Numbered from the stretch's first letter, positions 6,857 through 13,375 are shown. The stretch is DNA of 19,900 nucleotides from an uncultured Campylobacter sp. (GCA_937965895.1 CALCKS010000002.1:1-19900), one strand, 5' to 3'. Translations and numbers: made by a program. Notes: generated by a model from the sequence alone, not told the origin.

Positions 6857-7419
6857 AAAATCTCTACGCTACGATTTCAAGCGGCAAATTTAAAGGTAAA
6901 AAGCTGCTTTTGCCATCGCTTCAAACTACAAGAAGCACAAAAAGCATCGTCAAAGGCTCATTTTTTGATTCGTTTCGCTACGAGCTAGCGGGTAAGGTTT
7001 TTATCGAGGCTTTCGGTGGTAGCGCGCTGATGGCCGCAGAAGCGCTAAGTAACGGCGCGGCAAAGGCCTATGCGGTAGAAATCGACAAAAACGCCTACAA
7101 GATCGCGTTACGAAACGCCAAGCTTATCGGCAACGAGCTTGAGGTCATAAACGGCGATACTTTTGATACTACGCCGGCTATCGTCGCGAGGCAAAATTTG
7201 CCCGTTATCTTGTATCTCGATCCGCCTTTTGATATCAGAGACGGATTTGCGGACGTTTATGAAAAGTGCGTAAATTTAGCAAGAAATTTGCCAAAAGATA
7301 AAATTTATCTGATCGCTTTTGAGCATGCTAGCCACCTAAATTTACCAGAAAATATCGGCGCCTTTACGCTTTTAAAATCTAAAAAATTCGGAAATACTTC
7401 GCTTAGCTACTATTCTTAA
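6853..7419 (+). CDS. rsmD: RsmD-type 16S rRNA (guanine966-N2) methyltransferase
   Basis: This 188-residue Rossmann-fold methyltransferase starts at TTG 6853, overlapping the previous stop (TTGA), with AAGGAAAG just upstream. The N-terminus SGKFKGKKLLLPS followed by TRSTKSIVKGSFFDS matches the RsmD substrate-binding start. Motif I is VFIEAFGGSALMAAEALSNG, where RsmD usually has DlFaGsGalGlEAlSRG, so the usual acidic D is E here. AYAVEIDKNA is the ribose-binding acidic strand, and the catalytic motif is LYLDPPFDI. RsmD uses S-adenosylmethionine to methylate G966 in assembled 30S subunits. The unusual motif I leaves a small possibility of another N-methyltransferase of the same family. It lies in a flagellar cluster but has no known flagellar role. 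Confidence 0.82.
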   Translation: MKNLYATISSGKFKGKKLLLPSLQTTRSTKSIVKGSFFDSFRYELAGKVFIEAFGGSALMAAEALSNGAAKAYAVEIDKNAYKIALRNAKLIGNELEVINGDTFDTTPAIVARQNLPVILYLDPPFDIRDGFADVYEKCVNLARNLPKDKIYLIAFEHASHLNLPENIGAFTLLKSKKFGNTSLSYYS

Positions 7420-7437
7420 AATTTTTTCTTCAAATTT

Positions 7438-7453
7438 GGAATGCTAATTGCTT
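7438..7453 (+). promoter_or_regulatory. Sigma-54 (RpoN) promoter of flgI
   Basis: GGAA (7438-7441), six bases, then TTGCTT (7448-7453) is a perfect match to the Campylobacter RpoN consensus, with GG and GC ten bases apart. Transcription should start near 7463, about 24 bases before the flgI ATG. The site lies just after the rsmD stop codon. Confidence 0.85.
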
Positions 7454-7487
7454 TTAGTCCTTGAAAATACAAATTTAAGGACAAAAA
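7452..7487 (+). promoter_or_regulatory. Leader inverted repeat covering the flgI ribosome-binding site
   Basis: TTTTAGTCCTT (7452-7462) pairs with AAGGACAAAAA (7477-7487) at 10 of 11 positions (A-A mismatch at 7456/7483) around a 14-base loop. The 3' arm holds the Shine-Dalgarno AAGGA and the A of the ATG. The predicted sigma-54 start (about 7463) is directly after the 5' arm, so the hairpin would form only in read-through mRNA from rsmD. Confidence 0.55.
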
Positions 7488-8548
7488 TGAAACTAGCGGC
7501 ATGCTTGCTAACCCTTGCCATATCGGCTTTTGCGGCGCAGATAAAAGACATCGCAAACGTCGTGGGCGTGAGGGAAAATCAGCTGATCGGATACGGCCTG
7601 GTCGTCGGTTTAAACGGTTCTGGCGACGGTAGCAGCTCGGAGTTTACGATCCAGTCTCTTTCAAACATGCTTCAAAGCGTGAACGTAAAAATAAAGCCCG
7701 ACGATATCAAATCAAAAAACACCGCCGCGGTTATGGTCATCGCAAAGCTGCCTCCGTTTGCTAGGCAAGGAGATAAGCTCGATGTCGTGATCTCATCTAT
7801 CGGCGATGCGAAGAGCCTTCAGGGCGGAACGCTTTTGATGACTCCGCTTAAGGGCGTGGACGGCGACATTTACGCTCTAGCGCAGGGCTCGCTAACCATA
7901 GGCGGTAAAACCGCATCTCGCGGAGGTGGAAGTAAAGGCGGCAACCACGTAACCGCGGGCACGATCCCAAGCGGCGCTATCGTGGAGCGCGAAATAGCGT
8001 ACGATATCTACAATCAAGAAGCGATATTTTTAAGCCTTAAAGAGTCAAATTTTGATACCGCTTCAAACATCCAAAGAGCCGTAAATTTAAACGTAGGCGG
8101 CGATAGTGCGGTGGCCGTGGACTCTCGAACGATCAGGATCGCTAAGCCAAACGGCGCAAATATGGTCGATTTCGTAGCTAGGGTGTTAAATTTGGACGTG
8201 GATTATAAAGCGTTAGATAAGATCGTAATCGACGAGCGCACGGGCACGATAGTAAGTGGTATAAATATCACAGTTGATCCCGTCGTCATCACGCACGGCG
8301 ATATCACGATAAAGATAGAGCCTAGCTCATACGACGATATGGCGGCAAATCAGCAAACAATCGATCTGCAAGACGGCGTAGCGGTTGATCCGCTAACTAA
8401 TATGCTAAAAATCAGCGGCGAAAAAACAACCGTAGCTAGCGTCGCAAGGGCGCTAAGCAAGATGGGCGCGACGCCTAGCGATATCATCGCGATAATGGAA
8501 AATCTAAAACGCGTGGGCGCTATACACGTAAATTTGGAGATAATATAA
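7487..8548 (+). CDS. flgI: Flagellar P-ring protein FlgI
   Basis: The chosen protein is 353 residues long. The start is ATG 7487, because it gives a clean Sec signal peptide (MKLAACLLTLAISAFAA) and has AAGGA seven bases upstream. The longer frame begins inside the sigma-54 promoter and cannot be right. After the signal peptide comes IKDIANVVGVRENQLIGYGL, then VGLNGSGDGS, the hallmark of FlgI. Later hallmarks are GDKLDVVISSIGDAKSLQGG, then TLLMTPLKG, and VVITHGDITIKI. FlgI forms the ring around the rod in the peptidoglycan layer. Its stop and the start of flgJ share one base (TAATG). Confidence 0.96.
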   Translation: MKLAACLLTLAISAFAAQIKDIANVVGVRENQLIGYGLVVGLNGSGDGSSSEFTIQSLSNMLQSVNVKIKPDDIKSKNTAAVMVIAKLPPFARQGDKLDVVISSIGDAKSLQGGTLLMTPLKGVDGDIYALAQGSLTIGGKTASRGGGSKGGNHVTAGTIPSGAIVEREIAYDIYNQEAIFLSLKESNFDTASNIQRAVNLNVGGDSAVAVDSRTIRIAKPNGANMVDFVARVLNLDVDYKALDKIVIDERTGTIVSGINITVDPVVITHGDITIKIEPSSYDDMAANQQTIDLQDGVAVDPLTNMLKISGEKTTVASVARALSKMGATPSDIIAIMENLKRVGAIHVNLEII

Positions 8549-8859
8549 TGTTAAACGTAGACAGTTCGGCGGCTTTAAGCTCGTATAATAAATTTGCCAC
8601 GAGCTCAATCGAAAATAAGCGCGCTAATAAGCCTCAGAGCGAGCAAGACGCGCTTTTAAAAGAGCAAACCGACGCTTTTGAGGCATTTTTGGTTAAAAGC
8701 GTGCTGGATATCGCGCTAAAGGATGAAAATCCGTTATTTGGCAAAGATGCCGGAGACGAGATATATCACTCGATGTACAACGATACTATGAGTAAGGCTC
8801 TGAGCGGAAATTTGGGCTTTAGCGAACTTTTATTCAATTATTTGAAAGAAAGGGCTTAA
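8548..8859 (+). CDS. flgJ: FlgJ-like rod-binding protein without the muramidase domain
   Basis: This 103-residue protein consists of a polar N-terminus followed by the rod-binding domain (about residues 40-103), with TDAFEAFLVKSVLDIALKDE, PLFGKDAGDEIYHSMYNDTM and LGFSELLFNYL. In enteric bacteria FlgJ also carries a C-terminal peptidoglycan hydrolase half, which is missing here. The short form is normal in Campylobacterota, where another enzyme must open the wall for the rod. It is coupled to flgI by a one-base overlap and is read from the flgI sigma-54 promoter. Confidence 0.9.
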   Translation: MLNVDSSAALSSYNKFATSSIENKRANKPQSEQDALLKEQTDAFEAFLVKSVLDIALKDENPLFGKDAGDEIYHSMYNDTMSKALSGNLGFSELLFNYLKERA

Positions 8860-8882
8860 GAAATTTCAAAATTTGCCGATTT
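8856..8882 (+). promoter_or_regulatory. Sigma-28 promoter of flgM
   Basis: TTAA (8856-8859), 15 bases, then GCCGATTT (8875-8882) matches the FliA consensus TAAA-N15-GCCGATAA at 3 of 4 and 7 of 8 positions. Its -35 box overlaps the flgJ stop codon. Start of transcription is expected near 8889, about 24 bases before the flgM ATG. Confidence 0.7.
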
Positions 8883-8912
8883 AGTTTCTAACAAATCTAA
8901 AAAGGCTTGAAA

Positions 8913-9116
8913 ATGATAGGAACTTTGGGAGCTAAACTGGGCATGAGCCCTCAGCAAATCACTCGCTCAAACGACGTAAAAAAGAGCGAAAATATGGAAA
9001 AAACACAAGGCAAAGAAGAAAGCAAGGTCGCAAAGATAGCCGAGCAGATCGCAAACGGAACATATAAACTAGATATGTCCAAGACTGCAAAAGCCGTTGC
9101 CGATACGCTTTTATAA
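8913..9116 (+). CDS. flgM: Anti-sigma-28 factor FlgM
   Basis: This is a 67-residue polar protein. The ATG at 8913 is preferred over the in-frame TTG at 8907 because AAGG ends seven bases upstream of it. The N-terminal half is rich in K, E and S and probably unfolded. The C-terminal half, VAKIAEQIANGTYKLDMSK followed by TAKAVADTLL, is the FlgM sigma-binding helix pattern (I-x-G-x-Y-x-x-D, then hydrophobic helix). FlgM binds FliA and is exported through the flagellar apparatus once the hook is built. It has its own sigma-28 promoter, giving negative feedback, and can also be read from the flgI promoter. No separate terminator is seen before flgN. Confidence 0.9.
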   Translation: MIGTLGAKLGMSPQQITRSNDVKKSENMEKTQGKEESKVAKIAEQIANGTYKLDMSKTAKAVADTLL

Positions 9117-9119
9117 GAT

Positions 9120-9152
9120 TTTTTGTCCTTGCGTAAAAAGAAAGGACAAAAA
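9120..9152 (+). promoter_or_regulatory. Leader hairpin covering the flgN ribosome-binding site
   Basis: TTTTTGTCCTT (9120-9130) and AAGGACAAAAA (9142-9152) are perfectly complementary over 11 bp around an 11-base loop. The 3' arm contains the Shine-Dalgarno and the A of the flgN ATG. No T-run follows the stem, so it is not a terminator. The arms almost repeat those in front of flgI. Confidence 0.6.
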
Positions 9153-9580
9153 TGCTTAAAAAATATTTAAATGAGGCGATGGGCGTGCTAGACGAGCTCA
9201 TCGCTCAAACTACGGAAGATATAAAAAAGATAAAGCTAGCAGACCACAGCAAGGTCGATGATAGCGTCAGACGCAAAAATGAGCTGGTTAAAAAATTTGA
9301 ATCCGTAAAATCTCTGCTAGATAAAGAGCTTTTAAGAGTCTCGAGGGAAAACGGCGGGGCAAATTTAAGCTCCATCCTTGACGATGAGGTAAAATCATCT
9401 CTAGCTCTTATGCGCTCGAAGCTTGAAGAGCTATACTCAAAAAATAAAGAATACGCAAAATACGTCGTCGGAGTGAAAGAATTTTTCGATAGCTTGCTAA
9501 AAAATATGTTTAAAAGCGAGCCCGGCAACTACGACAAAGAAGGCTTGACGCCTGAAAGTTTATTTAAAACGAGGGTTTAA
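9152..9580 (+). CDS. flgN: FlgN-like export chaperone
   Basis: The protein has 142 residues and is nearly all helical, with long charged heptads (about residues 1-75 and 85-130), for example DDSVRRKNELVKKFESVKSL and ALMRSKLEELYSKNKEYAKY. The tail LTPESLFKTRV is conserved-looking and polar. FlgN-type chaperones bind the C-termini of the hook-filament junction proteins FlgK and FlgL in the cytosol. Its place between flgM and flgK is the usual one for flgN. The ATG at 9152 has AAAGGA five bases upstream, and flgK begins two bases after its stop. Sequence signal for this family is weak, so the call leans on context and helical pattern. Confidence 0.85.
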   Translation: MLKKYLNEAMGVLDELIAQTTEDIKKIKLADHSKVDDSVRRKNELVKKFESVKSLLDKELLRVSRENGGANLSSILDDEVKSSLALMRSKLEELYSKNKEYAKYVVGVKEFFDSLLKNMFKSEPGNYDKEGLTPESLFKTRV

Positions 9581-9582
9581 AA

Positions 9583-11436
9583 ATGGCTAATATTTTTTCG
9601 TCTTTACATATCGGAATGAGCGGCCTAGACGCAGCGCAGACGCAGATCACTACGACAGGACACAACATCACAAACGCCGACAGCGAGCACTACACTAGAC
9701 AGCGCGTCGTGCAGTCTGCCAGAGAGCCTTTTCACGATATGCCGGGCGACATCGGTACTGGCACCAAGGTCGATACGGTCGTACGCGTGCATGATGAGTT
9801 TACTTTTGCTAGGCTCCGTACTTCAAATATAAATTTAGAATCAAGCGAATATAAAAAGCAAATTTTAGAGGAGATTTCGCAGCGCTTCCCTGATCTACAA
9901 AGCGTAGGTATAGGCAGGGATTTACAAAATTATTTTAATGCATGGAACAACCTCGCTTCTAACCCAACCGAGGGTTCTCAGAAGGTAAATCTACTAAATT
10001 CGGCCGCGACGCTATCAAATAGCATAAACAAGGCTCACGATATGCTAACTAAGATCCAAAAGGACGTGGACTCGCAGATAGAAGTTGCCGTAAATGAAAT
10101 CAACAAATACGCCAAGCAAATCGCGCAGATAAATAAAGAGATCGTGCGTGTCGAGTCAGTCGGCACTACTAGAGCAAACGACCTACGCGACAAACGCGAT
10201 CAGCTCGAACTAGCGATGTCGAAATTTGCCGGCATAAGCGTATTTAAGGGGCAACTACAAAGCAACAATATCGATCCGACCGTAACCGATATGGGTACCA
10301 AGCATCAGATAAATATTTCAGGATTTAATATTGTAGACGGTACGACGTATCATCCGCTAACAGTCGATAGGATAAGCGACAAGAGCGATTTTAAAGGTGT
10401 ATTTTTCGAAAGAGACGATAGCAAGAAAGTCGATCTAAACGGACGAATCTCGGGCGGTAAACTAGGCGCCGCGCTAGATCTACGCGGACGAAGAGTGGAT
10501 GATAACGGCGAATTTCAAGACGGAACCATACAAAAATACATTGACAACCTAAATACCTTCGCCAAAGGTATCATAAATGAGACAAACAATATCTACGCAA
10601 GATCGGCCGTAGAAAATGCCGTAACCGACGAGCTAGACGGTCTAAGCGACTCTAGGACGCTGATGAATTTTAACGACGATATCAAGCACGGTAGCTTTGA
10701 CGTCGTAGTTTATAACAACCAAGGTCAAGAGGTCGCTCGAAAAACGATAAACATAAACGCCTCTACTACTATAAATGACAATACTCGCGGCAACTCTATC
10801 GTACGGGACTTTAACTCAGATACCGATGACAACGGCGATAACAATTCGCTAAACGACGTGGACGATTATTTTCAGGCAAACTACCAATACGACGCGGCGA
10901 CTGGCAAAGGCACGTTTGGCGTAACAGCTAAAAGAAATGCCGGCGAATACAGCGTCGCTTTCGTCGATAAAGGTACCAATTTCCCAGGTATTATCGGGAT
11001 AAATAGAGTTTTTGAGGGCGGAAACGCGAAAAATATGAGCGTAAAAAGCGAGCTGATGGAAAATCCGCACAAGCTAAAAGCCTACTCAAACCCGACTCCG
11101 GGCAACAATGAAGTCGCAAACGATATGGTGCAAATGCAGTATAAAAAAATCATATTTTACTCCGATAAGCATGCGGACAAGGAGGAGAGCGTCGAGGGCT
11201 ACTACCGCTATATAACCACCGATCTAGCTAGCCAAACTCAGGCAAATAACGATTTAAACGACGCAAATACAGCTATCCATAAAGTTGCTATGTCTGAGTA
11301 CCAGTCGGTTAGCGGCGTAAATTTAAACGAGGAGCTGACAAACCTCATACGCTTTCAAAGCAGTTACGGTGCGGCGGCTAAAATAATCACGACCGTAGAA
11401 AAGATGCTTGATACCTTGCTCACGCTAAAGCAATAA
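9583..11436 (+). CDS. flgK: Flagellar hook-filament junction protein 1 FlgK
   Basis: This is a 617-residue protein, close to the usual Campylobacter length. The N-terminal rod-like helix holds SSLHIGMSGLDAAQTQITTT, then GHNITNADSEHYTRQR, where TGxNIxNxxxxxYxRQ is the FlgK signature. The C-terminus has GVNLNEELTNLIRFQSSYGA, then AAKIITTVEKMLDTLLTLK, the partner helix in the junction. The central region (about 230-540) is the variable surface domain and contains a D/N-rich stretch near residue 410. FlgK joins hook and filament as an 11-subunit ring. It is the last gene of the flagellar run and no U-tract terminator follows it. Confidence 0.97.
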   Translation: MANIFSSLHIGMSGLDAAQTQITTTGHNITNADSEHYTRQRVVQSAREPFHDMPGDIGTGTKVDTVVRVHDEFTFARLRTSNINLESSEYKKQILEEISQRFPDLQSVGIGRDLQNYFNAWNNLASNPTEGSQKVNLLNSAATLSNSINKAHDMLTKIQKDVDSQIEVAVNEINKYAKQIAQINKEIVRVESVGTTRANDLRDKRDQLELAMSKFAGISVFKGQLQSNNIDPTVTDMGTKHQINISGFNIVDGTTYHPLTVDRISDKSDFKGVFFERDDSKKVDLNGRISGGKLGAALDLRGRRVDDNGEFQDGTIQKYIDNLNTFAKGIINETNNIYARSAVENAVTDELDGLSDSRTLMNFNDDIKHGSFDVVVYNNQGQEVARKTININASTTINDNTRGNSIVRDFNSDTDDNGDNNSLNDVDDYFQANYQYDAATGKGTFGVTAKRNAGEYSVAFVDKGTNFPGIIGINRVFEGGNAKNMSVKSELMENPHKLKAYSNPTPGNNEVANDMVQMQYKKIIFYSDKHADKEESVEGYYRYITTDLASQTQANNDLNDANTAIHKVAMSEYQSVSGVNLNEELTNLIRFQSSYGAAAKIITTVEKMLDTLLTLKQ

Positions 11437-11447
11437 ATTTAAATTTC

Positions 11448-11490
11448 TTTTAGCCTTTTTGGTTTAAAATCTCGGCCAAAAAGGCTAAAA
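11448..11490 (+). promoter_or_regulatory. Perfect 15-bp leader inverted repeat with an embedded promoter
   Basis: TTTTAGCCTTTTTGG (11448-11462) is perfectly complementary to CCAAAAAGGCTAAAA (11476-11490), with a 13-base loop. The 3' arm holds the AAGG ribosome-binding site and ends at the base before ATG 11491. The loop contains TAAAAT (11465-11470), preceded by a T-run and GG, as in Campylobacter housekeeping promoters. The transcription start would be near 11477, after the 5' arm. The stem is followed by A's, so it is not a terminator in either direction. Confidence 0.7.
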
Positions 11491-12252
11491 ATGGACTTAA
11501 AAACCCTCCTGGATCAAAACGTAATCTCTAAAAATACCCATGCGGACTTGTTTGCCGCCGCCGATCCGCTGCAAGTTGCTAGCAAATTTAAAACGCCTGA
11601 AATTTCGCTCATCTGCGCGCTTTTTGCTTACGGCAACGCAAAACTAATCGTAAATTTTCTAAATTCGCTCGACTTCTCGTTGCTAGATAAAGGCGAGGAG
11701 CAAATCGCCTCAAATTTGACGCAGCACAAATACCGCTTTCAAAGCTGCGAGGACGTGCGGCAGATTTTTACCACCGTTTCGCGCCTAAAAAAACACGGCG
11801 ATATCGAAAGCACGGTGAGAGCGGGCTTTGAAAAAATCGGCTCGATGATAGACGGCATAAACGAGCTTATTAAATTTATCTATTCGCTAAATCCTTACCG
11901 CTCGGAGGGGTATGAGTTTTTCTTCGGCAAACCATACGAAAAAGCGCCGCAAAGCCCGTATAAACGCTACAATATGTTCCTGCGCTGGATGGTGCGAGAT
12001 AGCGACATCGACCTTGGGCTATTTAAAAACCTGCCAAAAAGCAAGCTACTCATGCCTCTTGACGTGCATACGCACCGAGTTTCGCTAAATTTAGGCTTAA
12101 TCTCTCGCAAAAGCTATGATTTTAAAGCCGTGCGCGAGCTAACGGACAAGCTTTGCGTATTTGATCCCGCCGACCCAATCAAATACGACTTCGCTCTCTA
12201 CCGCATCGGTCAAAGCGGCGAACTGGCGCAAATTTTAAGCGAGATAAGGTAA
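11491..12252 (+). CDS. TIGR02757/DUF2400 family protein
   Basis: This 253-residue soluble protein has KFKTPEISLICALFAYGNAK near the N-terminus, RYNMFLRWMVRDSDIDLGLF in the middle, and the family hallmark PLDVHTHRVSLNLGLISR, then FDPADPIKYDFALYRIGQ. These match the TIGR02757 (DUF2400) family, which is widespread in Bacteroidetes and Campylobacterota. Its fold is distantly like HhH-GPD base-excision glycosylases, but no activity is known. In other bacteria the helix-hairpin-helix glycosylases have a catalytic K/D pair in this region, and the D in LDVHTH may correspond to it (inference). The gene has its own promoter inside the leader inverted repeat and is probably not part of the flagellar operon. 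Confidence 0.85.
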   Translation: MDLKTLLDQNVISKNTHADLFAAADPLQVASKFKTPEISLICALFAYGNAKLIVNFLNSLDFSLLDKGEEQIASNLTQHKYRFQSCEDVRQIFTTVSRLKKHGDIESTVRAGFEKIGSMIDGINELIKFIYSLNPYRSEGYEFFFGKPYEKAPQSPYKRYNMFLRWMVRDSDIDLGLFKNLPKSKLLMPLDVHTHRVSLNLGLISRKSYDFKAVRELTDKLCVFDPADPIKYDFALYRIGQSGELAQILSEIR

Positions 12253-12328
12253 ATTTGACGAGTTTTTCTCGCGCGAAACGGCGGCAAATTTAAAGCATCG
12301 TGGCGCATTAAATTTAAGTAAAATTTAA

Positions 12329-12353
12329 AGCCTAAATTAATCAAATTTAGGCT
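12329..12353. promoter_or_regulatory. Palindrome overlapping the sodC promoter (possible operator)
   Basis: AGCCTAAATT (12329-12338) is perfectly complementary to AATTTAGGCT (12344-12353) around a 5-base spacer. Its right end touches TATAGT (12353-12358), a likely -10 box 30 bases before the sodC ATG. The palindrome therefore covers the -35 to -10 region, the usual place for a repressor or activator site. On the minus strand it is followed by a T-rich stretch, so use as a terminator cannot be excluded. Confidence 0.5.
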
Positions 12354-12388
12354 ATAGTTACAGTGCAATTACATTTTAAGGAGAAAAA

Positions 12389-12937
12389 ATGAAAAAAATC
12401 GTTTTAGCTAGCGCGGCTCTAGGCTGCCTACTTGCTACTAGCGCCCTTGCGCACGAGGAAAAAGTCTTTGATCCAAAGGCCGGCAAGCACCTAGTCGTAA
12501 CTATGGAGCAACTAAGCGAAAAAGGCAACACTGTCGTGGGCGAGGTCGTAGCGATCGAGACTAACTATGGTGTGGCGTTATTCCCGAACCTTAAAGGCCT
12601 TGAGGGCGGCGCGCACGGATTTCACGTGCATCAAAACGCTGACTGCGGCGCTAACGAAAAGGGCCTAGGCATGAAAGCGGGCGGTCACTGGGATCCGGCC
12701 GAGACTAAAAAACACTCTTTTGCATGGGACGACAGCGGCCACAAGGGCGATTTACCTGCGCTTTTCGTTGATGCTGAGGGTAACGCGGTTTATCCTGTGC
12801 TAGCTCCAAAAATCAAAACAATCGACGAGCTAAAAGGTCACTCGCTAATGATCCACGTCGGCGGCGATAACCACAGCGACCATCCAAAACCTCTTGGCGG
12901 CGGCGGCGCTAGAATGGTTTGCGGCGTCATAAAATAA
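12389..12937 (+). CDS. sodC: Periplasmic Cu/Zn superoxide dismutase SodC
   Basis: This is a 182-residue protein. Residues 1-21 form a Sec signal peptide (MKKIVLASAALGCLLATSALA). The catalytic set is complete. GFHVH gives copper ligands H79 and H81, GGHWDP gives the bridging H100, H109, H118 and D121 (GHKGD) are the expected zinc ligands, and H156 in IHVGGDNHSD is the last copper ligand. C86 and C178 are placed for the conserved disulfide. The enzyme converts superoxide to oxygen and hydrogen peroxide in the periplasm. The ATG has AAGGAG eight bases upstream. It is a single-gene unit with a palindrome at its promoter and a terminator behind it. Not all Campylobacter species carry sodC. Confidence 0.96.
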   Translation: MKKIVLASAALGCLLATSALAHEEKVFDPKAGKHLVVTMEQLSEKGNTVVGEVVAIETNYGVALFPNLKGLEGGAHGFHVHQNADCGANEKGLGMKAGGHWDPAETKKHSFAWDDSGHKGDLPALFVDAEGNAVYPVLAPKIKTIDELKGHSLMIHVGGDNHSDHPKPLGGGGARMVCGVIK

Positions 12938-12944
12938 TCCCGCA

Positions 12945-12990
12945 TTCGCCGATTTGCCGCGCTCGGCAGTCGGCGGATTTTTCTTTTTTA
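12945..12990 (+). terminator. Rho-independent terminator of sodC
   Basis: CGCCGA (12947-12952) pairs with TCGGCG (12970-12975) and an inner TGCC pairs with GGCA (12955-12958, 12965-12968). The stem is followed by the T-rich run ATTTTTCTTTTTT. Confidence 0.75.
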
Positions 12991-13340
12991 CTCAAATTTG
13001 ACGTGATTTAAATTTGCTCTAAAGGCGTTTTGGACGTTAAATTTGATAGCCTTCTTTTTAACCTAGTATCTCTTAAATGCAAATTTATATGCGCTATTTT
13101 ACAAACGAAATTTTAAAAACGATCTCAAATTTGCCTTTATCAAATTTGACTCAAATTTCGTTATCCAAATCTGCAAAATTGATTTCAAAATAAAATCGCC
13201 GACTGTACCGGCAAATTTTACAAAATGCGCCGTAACCTAAACCGCTAAATTTAACCCCGCTTGGCAAAATTTACTCGCCGCTTTATTAAATTTTAACCGC
13301 AGTAAAACAAAAAGCCAAATTTTATAAATTTTTTAAAATT
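12991..13340. other. Gene-free spacer rich in AAATTT
   Basis: No plausible gene, RNA or mobile-element remnant is visible between the sodC terminator and the next promoter. The hexamer AAATTT occurs 15 times between the sodC stop and the promoter at 13348, often as CAAATTTG or TAAATTTA. It probably contains only spacer and the promoter of the next gene. Confidence 0.6.
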
Positions 13341-13347
13341 TTCGTAG

Positions 13348-13353
13348 TATGAT
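13348..13353 (+). promoter_or_regulatory. Predicted -10 element (TATGAT) for the TauE/SafE gene
   Basis: TATGAT preceded by TAG lies 22 bases before ATG 13376. It overlaps the in-frame upstream ATG at 13349, which argues against that ATG as the true start. Confidence 0.45.
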
Positions 13354-13375
13354 TTTGTTTTTTGAAGGGGCGAAA

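Noticed and set aside
7390..7404. Second sigma-54-like site GGAAATACTTCGCTT
   Set aside because: GG and GC are nine bases apart instead of ten, and it lies inside the rsmD coding region.
7448..7486. Upstream TTG start for flgI
   Set aside because: The TTG is part of the sigma-54 -12 box, upstream of the expected transcript start, and the extension would precede a clean signal peptide.
9099..9106. GCCGATAC as a sigma-28 -10 box for flgN
   Set aside because: No TAAA-like -35 is found 15 bases upstream (CAAG there), and the bases encode the conserved FlgM C-terminus.
11448..11490. Rho-independent terminator of flgK
   Set aside because: The stem is followed by A-rich sequence and a start codon on the plus strand and by AAATTT on the minus strand, so there is no U-tract either way.
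13349..13375. Earlier ATG for the TauE/SafE gene
   Set aside because: It overlaps a likely -10 box TATGAT and lacks a ribosome-binding site, while ATG 13376 has GAAGGGG at good distance.
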